Below, piece by piece: positions 22,643 through 33,628 of a stretch of 64,000 nt of DNA. A program made the position numbers and the translations under genes. Below the pieces are notes generated by a model. It saw only the letters and a list, made by a program, of their open reading frames with translations, was not told the DNA's origin and searched no databases. Each line of letters opens with the position of its first letter. The stretch's first letter is position 1. Source of the stretch: Prototheca cutis (lineage: Eukaryota > Chlorophyta > Trebouxiophyceae > Chlorellales > Chlorellaceae); NCBI GenBank assembly GCA_002897115.2, contig BCIH01000007.1, forward strand, positions 302,726 through 366,725, in the 5' to 3' direction.

Positions 22643-23862
22643 GGTGCCGATCTCCCGCACCAAATCCTCCAACGAACCAGCTAGCGAAGATGTCGGCGTG
22701 CCGCGAGCAGCCTCTCGCCCTGTGGCCAGCCCCTGGAGCCTGGCTCAAGTCTCGAGACGCTCGGCTCGATCAGATCGCTTCAGCATGCCGTGCCCGCTCA
22801 TGTGCCGCTGTCACCCAGTCGCAGGCCTCTGGCCCGTCGATTCGAAACTCAGGAATGCGAGCTCATGCGACAGGGAAGGTGAATCTGGCAGGGACTGTGC
22901 TGCCCTGGCCCGCTCGGGTGTCCGTCCATTCGGATGAGGAGGTCGTGCAAGGACTGGTCAGGCTGGGAGACAAGGCAGTGCTCTGCTCATCCCCGCGCAT
23001 TTTCCGTGCAACACACCATAAACAGACACGTGATGAAGAAATGTGTATAAGCACATCTCCAGATGAACTCATGATCAGGTACGTGCGCTAGCTGGAAACA
23101 TGNAGCACTGTAGTAACCGCCCTCCAGACTGGGATGGACTGGCTTCCCATCCTCTCCATGCCCACGAGAGCAAAGCCGTCCTGGAATGAGCGCGTGGATA
23201 CATCTGGAATCCGCTGTGGGGAAACAGCTACAGCCGCCTGCACATCCACATCCGCATCGAAACACAGGTGCTGCGTGCTGCCCCATTTACCTGCACAACA
23301 CCACGTGCACATGCAGTTCGGTTTGCTTCTCAAGACTGCATCCATCGCTTTGTATATTTNAAAGCGTACTGAAAGACTCGTGGCACAGCTGTTTGGATGG
23401 AGATACAGACAGAACATCCGAATCGATCGCTCCCATTGGGGTGCCTGGGCCGGCTGCACGGGAGCCACCAGGGTTGAAGAACCGTGCACAGAGTCGATGC
23501 ACTGGCCACATATACCACAAATCAGTTGTTGTTAATCATTCATGACCGATGTTGATCTGTNCCCCTGTTCCTGTGCGTTACCGAAACGTAATGCCACCTG
23601 GCGCACCAATGGGCGGGTAGGCGTGTTAGGTGGGTGATCCTTGGATGACCCCTCGGCCTCGACGTTCGCACCACCACGCACGGACGCAGGCCTGGATCCG
23701 CCCTCTCCCAGTGGGATCACTGGCTTTTCTGGGGTATTCATTTGGTAGGATAAAAAGGCTCGACCTGCGGGTTTCGCTCTCGCCTGCAGCAGCCGCCCGT
23801 CCGGGCCGACGCGCACCGCTTCGTGGGGTTCGTTGGAGGGCCTTGGCCCCGAGCGGGCCAGC
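22643..23862. other. divergent intergenic region, PAN3 / CaaX coiled-coil gene
   Basis: About 1.2 kb between two divergent starts. It may contain 5' leaders or a first PAN3 exon. I found no zinc-finger motif here. Near 23747 the sequence GGATAAAAAGG lies about 115 bp upstream of the plus-strand start and could be a TATA-like element (weak). Confidence 0.4.
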
Positions 23863-25826
23863 ATGACCAGCCCCATGCTCAATCGCTCGAGCAGCGGGAA
23901 CCTCGAGTCCGCCTTGGGCAAAGCAAATGCGAGCACGGACGATTTCCTGACGAATGGGGAGGAGCTGACGATGGACCACATCCACAGCCTGACCAGTACG
24001 CCACGCCCGTGTTTTCCCCGGTGCCCATGCTCGGTGATCAGGCCCGCCACAAGCCGCACAAATGTCCACCACAACCCCTCCAATTCCTCTGCGCAGTGCA
24101 CCGAGATGCAAGCGCCGGGGACGTGTCCCAGCCATGGGCGCTCGGCAGGTCGCCCGGAGCTGGACTGCCCTCCGGCCCCAGCTCCACCGCCCCGTCTGTC
24201 AGCGCCAGCACCACCCCCCGGGCCGCCAGCGTCGTTGCGGACGCGGCATACTTTAACGAGGACCCGCGCTCCGCCAACACCTCGCCCTACAAACGCCGCA
24301 GCGGTGCCTCGTCACCGGCGCCCAGCACCGAGGAGCCGGGCCCGGCCCCAACCGCGTCGGNCCCCCGGCCGCGTGCGGGCAGCAGCGCAAAACTCCCCCG
24401 CGTAGCCATGCTCACAAAGACGGAGCCTCGTGCCTCTCCCAAGCGTGACGACAGCGGCAGCCTCTCCTCACGCAGAAGCGGTGGTCTCGGCACCGCGACC
24501 AGAACGGGCAGCAGCACGTCGGCTGCGGCCCAGCGGACGCCCCCCCGCGGCAGCCCTGCCCCCCCTGCCCGCAGTCTGAGCAGCCGGGCTTCGCCCGCAA
24601 CCTCGGCGGCAGGGAGCCCCATGCGGCCCTCACCTCGCGATGGCAGCGCCACGGCGGCGCAGAGCCCCAGTCGGACGGTCGGCCCCAGCAGCCTCAGCCC
24701 GACNCGCGGTGGCGCTGCATCGACGACGACGACAAGGAAGTCGCCGACCAAGCCGTCACCTTCGGCCTCCGCATCTGCACAGTCACCCACGACGGCTGCA
24801 GGGCTGTCACCTTCTGGACGGAGTTCGTCAGCAACGGCAGCGAGGCTGTCGCCCTCGAGCCGGGCCTCCTCGGCGACCACGAGGGCTCCCGGCTCATCAC
24901 ACGATTTGCCCGCTGCACTGCGCCGCGACCCCAACGCGGTGGTGCTTCCCGGGCGGCGCGAAGGCGGCGCGGCGGCGCCGACGCGGGGCCCCAGCCGCAT
25001 CGGCGCGGGTCTGGCCACGCTGCGGGAGAAGGCTGGCCACGGGCCATCAAAGGTGAAGCAGGCAGAAGCCGCGGCGCGGGCGCTCGAGGAAGAGACGCCC
25101 GAGACGCGGCGCCAGCTGGAAACGCTCCATTCGGAGCTTCAGGACCTCAAGCGCGAGCTGGAAATGGGCGCCGCGGAGCGCGAAGAGGCCGAGCGCAAGG
25201 CTGCTGCCGAGGAAGCGGAGCGCAAGGCTGCTGCCGAGGAAGCGGAGCGACTCGAGCGTGAGGAGGCCGAACGACTTGAGCGTGAAGAAGCCGAGCGCAA
25301 GGAACGCGAAGAAGCGGAGAGGCTCGGGCGTGAAGAAGAAGAACGCAGGGCGGCCGAGGAGGCCGCGCGGCTCGAGCGTGAGGAAGCCGAGCGCAAGGCT
25401 GCCGAGGAGGAAGCCGCTGCCAAACGGGCGGCGGAACAGGAAGCAGCGGAAAAGGCTGAAGCAGAGAAGGCTGCTGCGGAAGCAGAGGTGCGAAGATGTT
25501 GGTGGGTGGTATGGATTTTGCCTACTATATGGGTGGCTTGTTTGTTTCTGGAATGTGCATTACGGAATGGGGATTTGGGAACGTGGATTCTGGGATGCGT
25601 CCAGGAATCATGCAATTCAAAGGGCCCTATCACACTCGCTGCTGTCTACCTCTTTACGCCCATACGCTGGCGTCTTGCACTGCAGGCGTTGGAGGCGAGT
25701 CAGCGTGCAGAGAACACACAAAAATGGCGCAGCCTCAACGACTACGACCCCACACGGGGATTCAAGCCCTCCCCACCACCAGATGCCGTGCAGCCCAAGC
25801 GCTGCTGTGGCTGCACCATCCAGTAG
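23863..25826 (+). CDS. coiled-coil protein with C-terminal CaaX box
   Basis: Three exons, 23863-23995, 24097-25487 and 25686-25826, give 554 residues. The second exon begins after a strong pyrimidine-rich acceptor (CTGCGCAG|TG) and the phase-1 join gives a clean reading. Residues 45-330 are disordered and rich in S, P, A and T, with many SP dipeptides. From about 372 to 508 there is a long charged helix with EEAERKAAAEEAERLE-type repeats, very probably a coiled coil. The protein ends KRCCGCTIQ: the last four residues CTIQ fit a CaaX prenylation box (glutamine favours farnesyl), with two upstream cysteines that could be palmitoylated and a basic pair. This suggests a membrane-tethered scaffold. 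I do not recognise a named family. The intron at 25488-25685 stays open in frame and hydrophobic if unspliced, but has good splice sites. Confidence 0.75.
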
Positions 25827-26176
25827 GCACGCCTGGCCATGGCCCGGCTTCCTCTGCCGTGCTTCAAGTCCATTGATGCAGTGCAATGCCCGTATGACTT
25901 TGACTTCATCTTGCCTGCAAGCAGTTTTGAGAGAATGCGCAAGGCGAAGATTCTGGCGTGGTTTTGAGCGGGGCGACCAGGCAGTCGGACAGCCCAGCAA
26001 AAATGACGTAAAGGCCAGCGGCAACCTCACCACTGGACGGACCTGCGTTCTCCTTCGAATACCAGTGCACCCAACTCTCGCTGCTTTAAATCCTCTTCGC
26101 TCAAACTTTTCGCTACAGAGTTGCTGTTCCAGCTTCCGCGGTACCCGCAGCCTCGCCGTCGTCTACCCCAGGAGCC
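25827..26176. other. intergenic, promoter region of inositol-3-phosphate synthase
   Basis: About 350 bp. CTTTAAATCC near 26084 could be a weak TATA-like element about 90 bp before the start codon. No gene seen. Confidence 0.35.
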
Positions 26177-28134
26177 ATGGTGCTGGTGTCCGACTTCAAG
26201 GTGGTGAGCCCCAACGTGGAGTTCACGGAGGAGGCCATCACTTCCAAGTATGACTACCAGACCACCGACGTGGCCATGACGCCCGAGGGCAAGTGGGAGC
26301 TGCACCCCAAGTCGGTGCCTTACACTTTCAAAACGGACCGCCGCGTGCCCAAGCTGGGGTGAGTGCTCGGCGATGGTGGGCCTTGGGGCGCTCCAGGGGG
26401 CTTGGTTGTAGGCTTATAAACGTGTTTTCATGGTGTGAAACCCGTACCCTTCCCTCTTGCGGCGCAGTNTGATGCTCGTGGGCCTGGGCGGTAACAACGG
26501 GACCACGGTCGCCGGTGGCATCCTCGCCAACAAGCAGTACGTGTGGGGGCTTGTGCGTGAGCGTGGGCGCAGGTTGCCGTTCATGTCCCAACAGGCTTTT
26601 CTGGGGCCCCGCCGTGGTTGCCGGGTGGCCGGGACGCAAGGGTGCTGGCTGTGGGCGGGCTTCCGCCTGCCTGCTTCAGCGATTCGCCTTTGTTTCCTGT
26701 AGTACTCGGCCGGGCGGGGGTTCGGAGGTGGAACCCCTCACCCGCCCACGTTCGTGAACCTTGCCTCTCGGCCCACCGACTTTTCTATTGACCAGTTGTG
26801 ATATTGATTGATTGGATGCATTCCTAATTTGCCGCCACACAAAATTCAATCCGCGCAGCGGCATCACCTGGATGACCAAGGACGGCCTGCGCAAGCCCAA
26901 CTACTACGGTTCGCTGACGCACGCTGCGACGTGCCGTGTGGGTAACTTCAAGGGCGAGGAGGTGCACGTTCCCTTCTCCTCCCTGCTGCCCATGGTCCAC
27001 CCTAACGACATCGTTCTGGGTGGGTGGGATATTTCTGGCCTGGACATGGCCGACGCCATGGAGCGCGCGCGGGTGCTGGACTGGGAGCTCCAGCGCCAGC
27101 TGGTGCCCTACCTGCGCGGCCAGGTGCCCCTGCCCGGCATCTACGACCCCGACTTCATCGCGGCCAACCAGCTGGGCCGTGCGGACAACTTGATCAAGGG
27201 TACCAAGGCCGAGCAGATCGAGGCCGTGCGTGGCCACATCCGCGAGTTCAAGGCGTCGACGGGCGTGGACAAGGTCGTCATCCTGTGGACTGCGAACACT
27301 GAGCGCTACGCCGAGGTGCTGGAGGGCCTGAACGACACCGCCGACAACCTGCTGGCTGCCGTGGCCCGGGGCGAGAGCGAGGTGGCGCCCTCGACACTGT
27401 ACGCAATTGCCGCGATCCAGGAGGGCGTGCCGTTCATCAATGGCTCACCGCAAAACACCTTTGTCCCGGGGCTGATCGACCTGGCGGTGCGCGAGGGCGT
27501 GCTCATCGGCGGCGACGACTTCAAGTCGGGGCAGACCAAGATGAAGAGCGTGCTGGTCGATTTCCTGGTCGGCGCGGGGATCAAGCCCACGTCCATCGTC
27601 TCGTACAACCACCTGGGCAACAATGACGGCATGAACCTGAGTGCGCCGCAGACCTTCCGGTCCAAGGAGATTTCGAAGTCTAATGTGGTCGACGACATGG
27701 TGCAGTCCAACGAGCTGCTGTACGCCCCAGGCGAGCACCCCGATCATGTGGTCGTGATCAAGTACGTCCCCGCGGTCGCCGACTCCAAGCGCGCGCTGGA
27801 CGAGTACATGAGCGAGATCTTCATGGGCGGCCGCAACACCATCTCCATGCACAACACGTGCGAGGACTCGCTCCTGGCCGCGCCCATCATCCTCGACCTC
27901 GTCATCCTCGCCGAGCTCACGACCCGTATCTCCCTCGCAGAGGGTGACCAGGAGCTCCACGCCCTTCACCCCGTGGCCGTGCTGCTGTCCTACCTGACCA
28001 AGGCACCCCTCGTGCCGACGGGCACCCCTGTCGTCAACGCGCTCGCCAAGCAGCGCGCCATGCTGGAGAACATTTTCCGCGCATGCATCGGCCTCGCCCC
28101 GGAGAACAACATGATGCTCGAGTTCAAGGCCTGA
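26177..28134 (+). CDS. inositol-3-phosphate synthase (MIPS)
   Basis: Three exons, 26177-26358, 26468-26536 and 26859-28134, give 508 residues, the family length. The NAD-binding turn is GLGGNNGTT at about residues 66-74. The second exon is only 69 bases and carries nothing but this turn up to ANK. The remaining motifs follow in order: DISG after [40 protein letters not shown] substrate loop, [52 protein letters not shown] and [13 protein letters not shown]. The enzyme converts glucose-6-phosphate to myo-inositol-3-phosphate, the committed step to inositol lipids and phytate, in the cytosol. Codon use is strongly biased to C/G-ending codons, which suggests high expression. One N at 26469 leaves the first residue of exon 2's VML/MML uncertain. 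Confidence 0.97.
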
Positions 28135-29095
28135 GCCATCATTTTGTTGTGATCATCATGTGATGTGGGACTGGGGTGCCAACGATGGACGGCACTGGCA
28201 GCTGCCCCAATCCCCTGGACAGCTGTCTTGTTTATGACGCATCCTCGTTTGGACGGGGCATCTGCCGTGCTGGCCATCGTGCGCCGTTCCCCCAATCCGC
28301 CTAACTGCCACTTGTTTCCGCGGGACCACCCGACCCCCGCTGGGCCATGGTGTACCTGGCACCTTCTTGGCAGGTGATCTCATGCGTCCGCTCGCAGATC
28401 TATTTGTACGGCTCAGAGTTGTAATAACACATTCCCAGAAAATTCCAGAATCCAGAGCCCTCGATTTCGCACCGCCGCGGCCGAACTACGCGGTTCCTGC
28501 GCCGTTCCGGTTGGTACCACAAACCNACCGTACAAGCGACGCCGCGCAACGGCAACCACACAGCCTGTTTTCGCAGTCTTGCCAACATACGAGAGTTCGG
28601 AAGCGCAAATCTCCGCGCTGCGTTTGCAGCGGTCTCCAGGCCGCTCTCGAGCCCGCTCGACAAGGGGGTGGGAGACGTGACCCGTAATCACGGTTCTCGA
28701 CACGGAAACCCAGGGCCAGGCCGCCGACACGGCGCCGCGACAAACGAGCACAATACCATCGACCTGGGCTTCAACCCAGCGCCCTATCAAATAAAAACAT
28801 AGAAACAAGGAAGTCGTTCAGCACGACGTGTGAAAAAGATTGCAATGTGTGGTGAATATGGGCATGAATCTGCTCGCATCATCTTTTGCTTCGCGGCTGC
28901 GGAGCCCCGGGGGGTCATCGGCGGCACCGAGTCGACGACGTGCCCGAAGGGCTGCGTGACACAGTACAGATGGCTCCCCCTGGTGACCGGGTATAAAGCA
29001 TGAGCTGGATTTACGATCAAGCCACACAAAAATAGCAATTCCCTTCCACGCTCTTTTGAGTTCATTGCCTCTCTCCCGCTCAAAGCACTTTCGAC
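28135..29095. other. intergenic, promoter side of the small membrane protein gene
   Basis: About 960 bp with one N call. No gene recognised. The last 110 bp carry a TATA box (separate entry). Confidence 0.4.
28992..28997 (+). promoter_or_regulatory. TATA box (TATAAA)
   Basis: TATAAA lies about 100 bp upstream of the ATG at 29096 and is preceded by GC-rich sequence and followed by a plausible leader. It is the clearest TATA box in the window. Confidence 0.55.
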
Positions 29096-29595
29096 ATGGC
29101 TCTGCACTACGTCGCCCCTGCCAGCAAGGTGCTGCCCTACCTGGTCGGCAACCTGGCTTTCGCCGCAAGTGAGTACGCCGTTCGAAAGCACTCTTTCGTT
29201 TGTTCGTGGATTGTATATGGGCCTGGGTTAGGGATGCAACGATCGCAGCCAAATAGCTGCGGACACCAGACATTTCCAACCCACCGGACTTCCCTCTCCG
29301 GTCCCACCTGCAGTTGCCGCTCAGGCGGCCAACTCCTACTACGGCACCGCGGTCTCCATGACCAAGGAGTGGCAAGAACTTTCATTGGATCAGATGGCTG
29401 CCAAGGTGAGAATCGAGCTGTGCCGTCGAACTCGATCTGGGCCTGGCCATTGCTAAACCTTCACCAGGGTTTTCACCCGTTAGGTGGGGCCAGCTCAACC
29501 AGCGGGGCACTCACCCACGACGCACATTCCAATGACCGCAGGACATGGAGGGCTCTGACAAGAAGGCGATCGTCAACCCCTTCCGTCACATGTAG
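29096..29595 (+). CDS. 72-residue single-span membrane protein, unknown
   Basis: Three exons, 29096-29168, 29314-29405 and 29542-29595, give 72 residues. The sequence starts MALHYVAPASKVLPYL and has one hydrophobic segment (VGNLAFAAIAAQAA, about residues 17-30). A hydrophilic stretch follows with KEWQELSLDQMAAK, and the protein ends NPFRHM. All junction phases agree, splice sites are strong, and a TATA box lies upstream, so I think it is a real, well-expressed gene. Size and shape resemble small accessory subunits of mitochondrial or plastid complexes, but I cannot match it to one. No cysteine pairs and no cleavable signal peptide are obvious. Confidence 0.75.
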
Positions 29596-31048
29596 ACTTC
29601 CCCGTGGCCCCAGCATTTGCTAGGAGGTGTACACCGTTATCGATGTATCGAATGGGTATGCCTACCCCACACGTCGAATTGTTCTTCCTAGTCCTGTCAC
29701 TGGACTCGAATGAACTTGGCTTCCGACTTTTTTTGACGACTCCCCCCCGGGTGCTGCCCTGCCCGAAGCACCTTGACATTTCATTGCAGCATTCCTTTTT
29801 GGCTTGCCCCGCGGATCTTACACCGAAGTGTAAACAAAATGGATTCACACATGCATGTCATGGGAATGCAAGGCATGGCATGGTGGCAGCGACCTGGGAT
29901 AGCCCAAAAGAAGCAAGTCGAGACCAGGAGCAAAGGTTGCTGGACGTGTTAGCATTCCATTATGGGGATTTTGGCATGGCATGCAATGTACCAGCGCCCA
30001 TGGGACCGAGTGACCACAGCTTCTGAACCAAACTTGAGCGTGCATGGGATGCAGGCGTATGCCTAGATGCATGAAATGTTGATGTTACTGAGACAGTAGG
30101 AATGGAATGCTTGACGCCACTGAGATTGAAACGAGCTCTTCAAGGTGCCATGCGATATCGGCATCGGCATGCTCGTTGGCCTTGTGTACATTACCGGCAG
30201 AAATGATGAAACCTTGTCGAGATTCGCCGACTCCCACCTGCACAGCAAGGGCATACTTCCCAACCAAATTGCCTGTTGGACCGCATTCCCTAGCTACATC
30301 GCTCAGAGGATGGGTTGGGTTCCTTCTTATAGCAGGACAGGTCGTGCAGAGAGCAGACGCCCACCGTGGTGTGCCACGGGCTGCTGCGCTGCACCAACAA
30401 GGAGTGCCGGCCCCTGAAGGACGAGCATCACCTCTGAAACAGAGACTTGATGGCGTGTCTGAACATGAGGCACATCGTGCAGTACCCCTGTGGAAGACCG
30501 GCAAGTGGCCTCTGCGCTTCCAGCGCCCAAAGCCACAGTGCTGATGAACATACATCCATCTATCATAGGGGATAATAGCCTTCCCAACTGGGGGTGGGAA
30601 CCCCCGGGGCTCCTTCCCTCTCTCGGCAAGGGAAAGGAGGTGGTCCATCATTGAGGTGGTCCACCTTCCTATTGCCCTGTGGGGGGTGACAATTCACAGC
30701 CACCAGTGATGCCCAGCAACCCCGGGGTGATGTGATGCTGGTGCTGGCTGAGCTGGTTGCATTATTTTTGCCCTGCATGGGTATGCCTCCTCTGCGGCTC
30801 GGAGCAAAGGGAGGATCCACAGCTCCTATTGAAGTGCAGGCCCCTGATGAGCGAGAGCACAGCGCATTGCGCATGCACCACGAACGCAATTTAAATATCA
30901 AGGTGTTGCGACATTGAATATCTGCTGTCAGGGGAGTCTTGCGCGCTGGGCGGTGGTTGCTGCCTGCGGGTGTGCGGTGGGTCCCCCAACGCCCGGCCAC
31001 GTAGTCTCCCCCCCGGGCTGATGGCGGAGTAGGGTGGTGCGAGCGCAG
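29596..31048. other. intergenic, lower GC, no supported gene
   Basis: About 1.45 kb. A minus-strand open frame of 188 codons (30651-30085) overlaps plus-strand frames; none shows a familiar motif, intron structure or codon bias. It may be a remnant of a transferred or mobile sequence, or chance. Confidence 0.35.
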
Positions 31049-33047
31049 ATGGATCCACTGACGCTGCTGCGGGAGTATGTCCGCACGGGGCGTACGGCGG
31101 ACATCGTGGCGGAGGGCGATGTCGTGGTGTTTGGGGACCAGGCGAGGATCCCCCGCACCGCGCGCACCAGCTACCGCTCCCAGGCCAAGGACGGCGGGTT
31201 TTACGACCTGTACTCCCTCCTTTACTTTGCTCGGAGCCTGGGCCCCAGCTTCAAGTTCTCGGACTACTTCAGGAAGGCCAGGGAGGCGGGCGTGACCCAA
31301 GTCAAGTTTGTGGACCGCAAGGTGAGCTGCCAGCCAAAGCAGCTTGTGTACTTGGCTGTGAATTGGATTGGCTGGTAGGGCAATTGTTTGGAGGCTGTAT
31401 TTTTCTTGCAAGTGTGTGGTTTGTGGAATCCTGTGCGGATCTTCTTCCATGGGTACACAGCCAGCAGCTCTGACGTTCACCGTCCCATGTGGCTCTCCTC
31501 CTTCCATTCATGCACGCAAACTGTGGCAGGATCTGGAGGATTACCTAACTGGAAAGACTGACAGTTCTGCAAACATCTCGCTCGAGGTCCTGGATGAGGA
31601 ACTGGCGGGTCCGCCCACGGAACAAGCGGGCGTGGGGCGGGGGAGCGCCACTGGCATCGGAGCGAGCGAGCAGGCTGGCAGCGTGGTGGAGGCCATGCTG
31701 CAGCGGGTGGCGGCGAATGAACTTCGCCTGCGTGACCGCAATTCCATGCTCGTGGTGCCAGGCCATTCGTTCGACAAGGTCCTTGTCCTCTTCAACTCGG
31801 TCCTGGCCGACGCCCAGCGCGCCAAGCCCACAGCTGCTGTGGTATCAAAGCCCTCCAAAGTAGGTGTATTACGTGGTTTTGGTGATGATAGGGGCTTGTG
31901 AGTGCATGGCGGGATGAGCATCTGATGGAGGGATAAGAAGGACCCTGCTGCCTACATTGCGCCTTGGCTTGCCGGCATGCGTCCTTTCCTTTCTTTACAC
32001 GCATATTCTCATTCGCTCCACTTCCTGCAGCCCACGGCGCTGCCTGTGAAGTCCAGCGGGCGGTATGAGCGCGAGACGGTGCCAGACGCCACGCTGCGCA
32101 CGCTGGGCGCCGCAGAGCTCGGCATCCAAAGCGTGGCATTTGCCACTGCAGGCGGTGGTTCGAGTGCATCGGGCACAGCGCCGCCACCGCCACCACCGCC
32201 AGCTGCGGAGCCTGGGCAGAGGACCTCTGCACCGGCCGTGGCCGCTATGACAAGTACATCTGCCAAGCGGTCGCGGCCAGAGGACTCCGGCGGCGCACCG
32301 CCTGTGGCTGTCAAGCGCCAGCATGCGGAGCGCGTACCTCGGCCACCATCGTCCCAGGGCAGACCCGGCCAGGCACCGGGGGCCCGACCCATCATCATGG
32401 TGCCGCCGGGCCTGACCTCCCTGGTCAACATGTATAATGTTGGACCGCTGCTGGAGACTGGGGTGTTTAAGACCGTCGAGGAGTGCAGGGTGCGGGAGGA
32501 TTTTTTGGGGGGGGGGCTTGTCCAGTTCGGCTACAACATTATTGCATGTGGCTGCAGTTAGATGCCCTGGGGCCACCCACTTGATTGTCCCCTCCACTGC
32601 CACCACCTCACTNCTCCCTTCAACCAGCACCACTACTGCAGGCCACAGGTGATCCGAAGAAGGACCGCCTGGTGATCCAGCGCAGCATGGGACGGGAGAA
32701 GCCCGTGGCATATGAGATTACCGACACTGAGCCGCGGCATCGCCAGGACTGGGACCGTGTGGTCGCCGTGCTCTGTTCGGGCAAGGCCTGGCAGTTTAAG
32801 AAGTGGCCCTTTCGCGGTGCNGCGCAGGGTGACCTGCTCGACACCTTTCAGCGTGTCTGTGGATTNTACCTGCACTACGGCGACGAAGCCATCGAGCCGG
32901 CGGGTACGTGATTCCTAGAGGAAGTGCAGGGGGAATTGTTCTTTGGGAGTATTCAGGATTGCTGGGGGGGATTGGGGGATTGTAGCAGCACAGTGGCGGT
33001 ACGAATGTGCAGGCAAACGCTCTCCGTGTGCATGGAGCCATCAAGCA

Positions 33048-33118
<71 letters not shown>

Positions 33119-33265
33119 CAAAAACTCTATGCAGTGAAAACGTGGAAGGTCAAGGTGTTCCCGCTGTCGAGGGAGAGCCGNCATCGTGATGTCACGGTGG
33201 TCCAGGACATGTTCAAGATCCTGGACGCCTTCCTGGCTGCCAGGAAGAGCAAGCTGCAGTACTGA
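31049..33265 (+). CDS. CDC73: CDC73 (parafibromin), PAF1 complex subunit
   Basis: Five exons, 31049-31321, 31530-31859, 32031-32489, 32642-32903 and 33135-33265, give 484 residues. The N-terminal domain (about 1-110) starts MDPLTLLREYVRTGR and has VVVFGD, KDGGFYDLYSLLYFAR and VKFVDRKDLEDYLTG, matching the parafibromin head. The middle is disordered, with PPPPPPP and a KRSRPED basic segment that could be a nuclear signal. The C-terminal Ras-like domain spans about 322-484: RPIIMVPPGLTSLVNMYNV, YEITDTEP, QDWDRVVAVLCSGKAWQFKKWPF and the closing DMFKILDAFLAARKSKLQY. CDC73 links the PAF1 complex to RNA polymerase II and to 3'-end factors. Intron 4 contains a CA microsatellite. Three N calls fall in or near coding sequence (32821, 32866, 33181) and leave single residues unknown. 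Confidence 0.95.
33050..33113. repeat. (CA)n microsatellite in CDC73 intron 4
   Basis: About 32 CA units shortly before the acceptor of the last CDC73 exon. Confidence 0.97.
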
Positions 33266-33628
33266 GCCTTGGGGGGCTGGCCGCCGCGGTTAGGATGGCA
33301 CTGGCGAAAGGCGGGCCCCCCAACGCAATCGACAGTTCCGCAACACGAGGGGAAAATGATCGCAACGCTGTTTTTTCGCTGCTCAGGAGCGATCAGCCTG
33401 CAAGCGTGTTTCATATCTTGAAAGGAACATATAAAAAAATCATACCTCGTGAACTGGAAAGCCATTAAACACGACAGATCGCGCGAGCTGGGCCTGCTTA
33501 GGGAGGATTCAGTCAAAAGTGCTGGACACACACCGAAGCACGGCCGGTAGAGCGAGTCCACGGCGCTATGGGCCAGTGCCTGATATGAAAGTGTAGATAC
33601 TTGAGACGAGCGCCGCAGACTTGGGGCC
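33266..33628. other. intergenic, CDC73 to Exo84-like gene
   Basis: About 360 bp; nothing recognised. Confidence 0.4.

Noticed and set aside
28730..28790. tRNA-like segment with TTCAACC
   Set aside because: No cloverleaf with paired acceptor and anticodon arms could be drawn.
30085..30651. 188-codon minus-strand frame as a gene
   Set aside because: No motif, no codon bias and overlapping plus-strand frames of similar length; reported only as an odd spacer.
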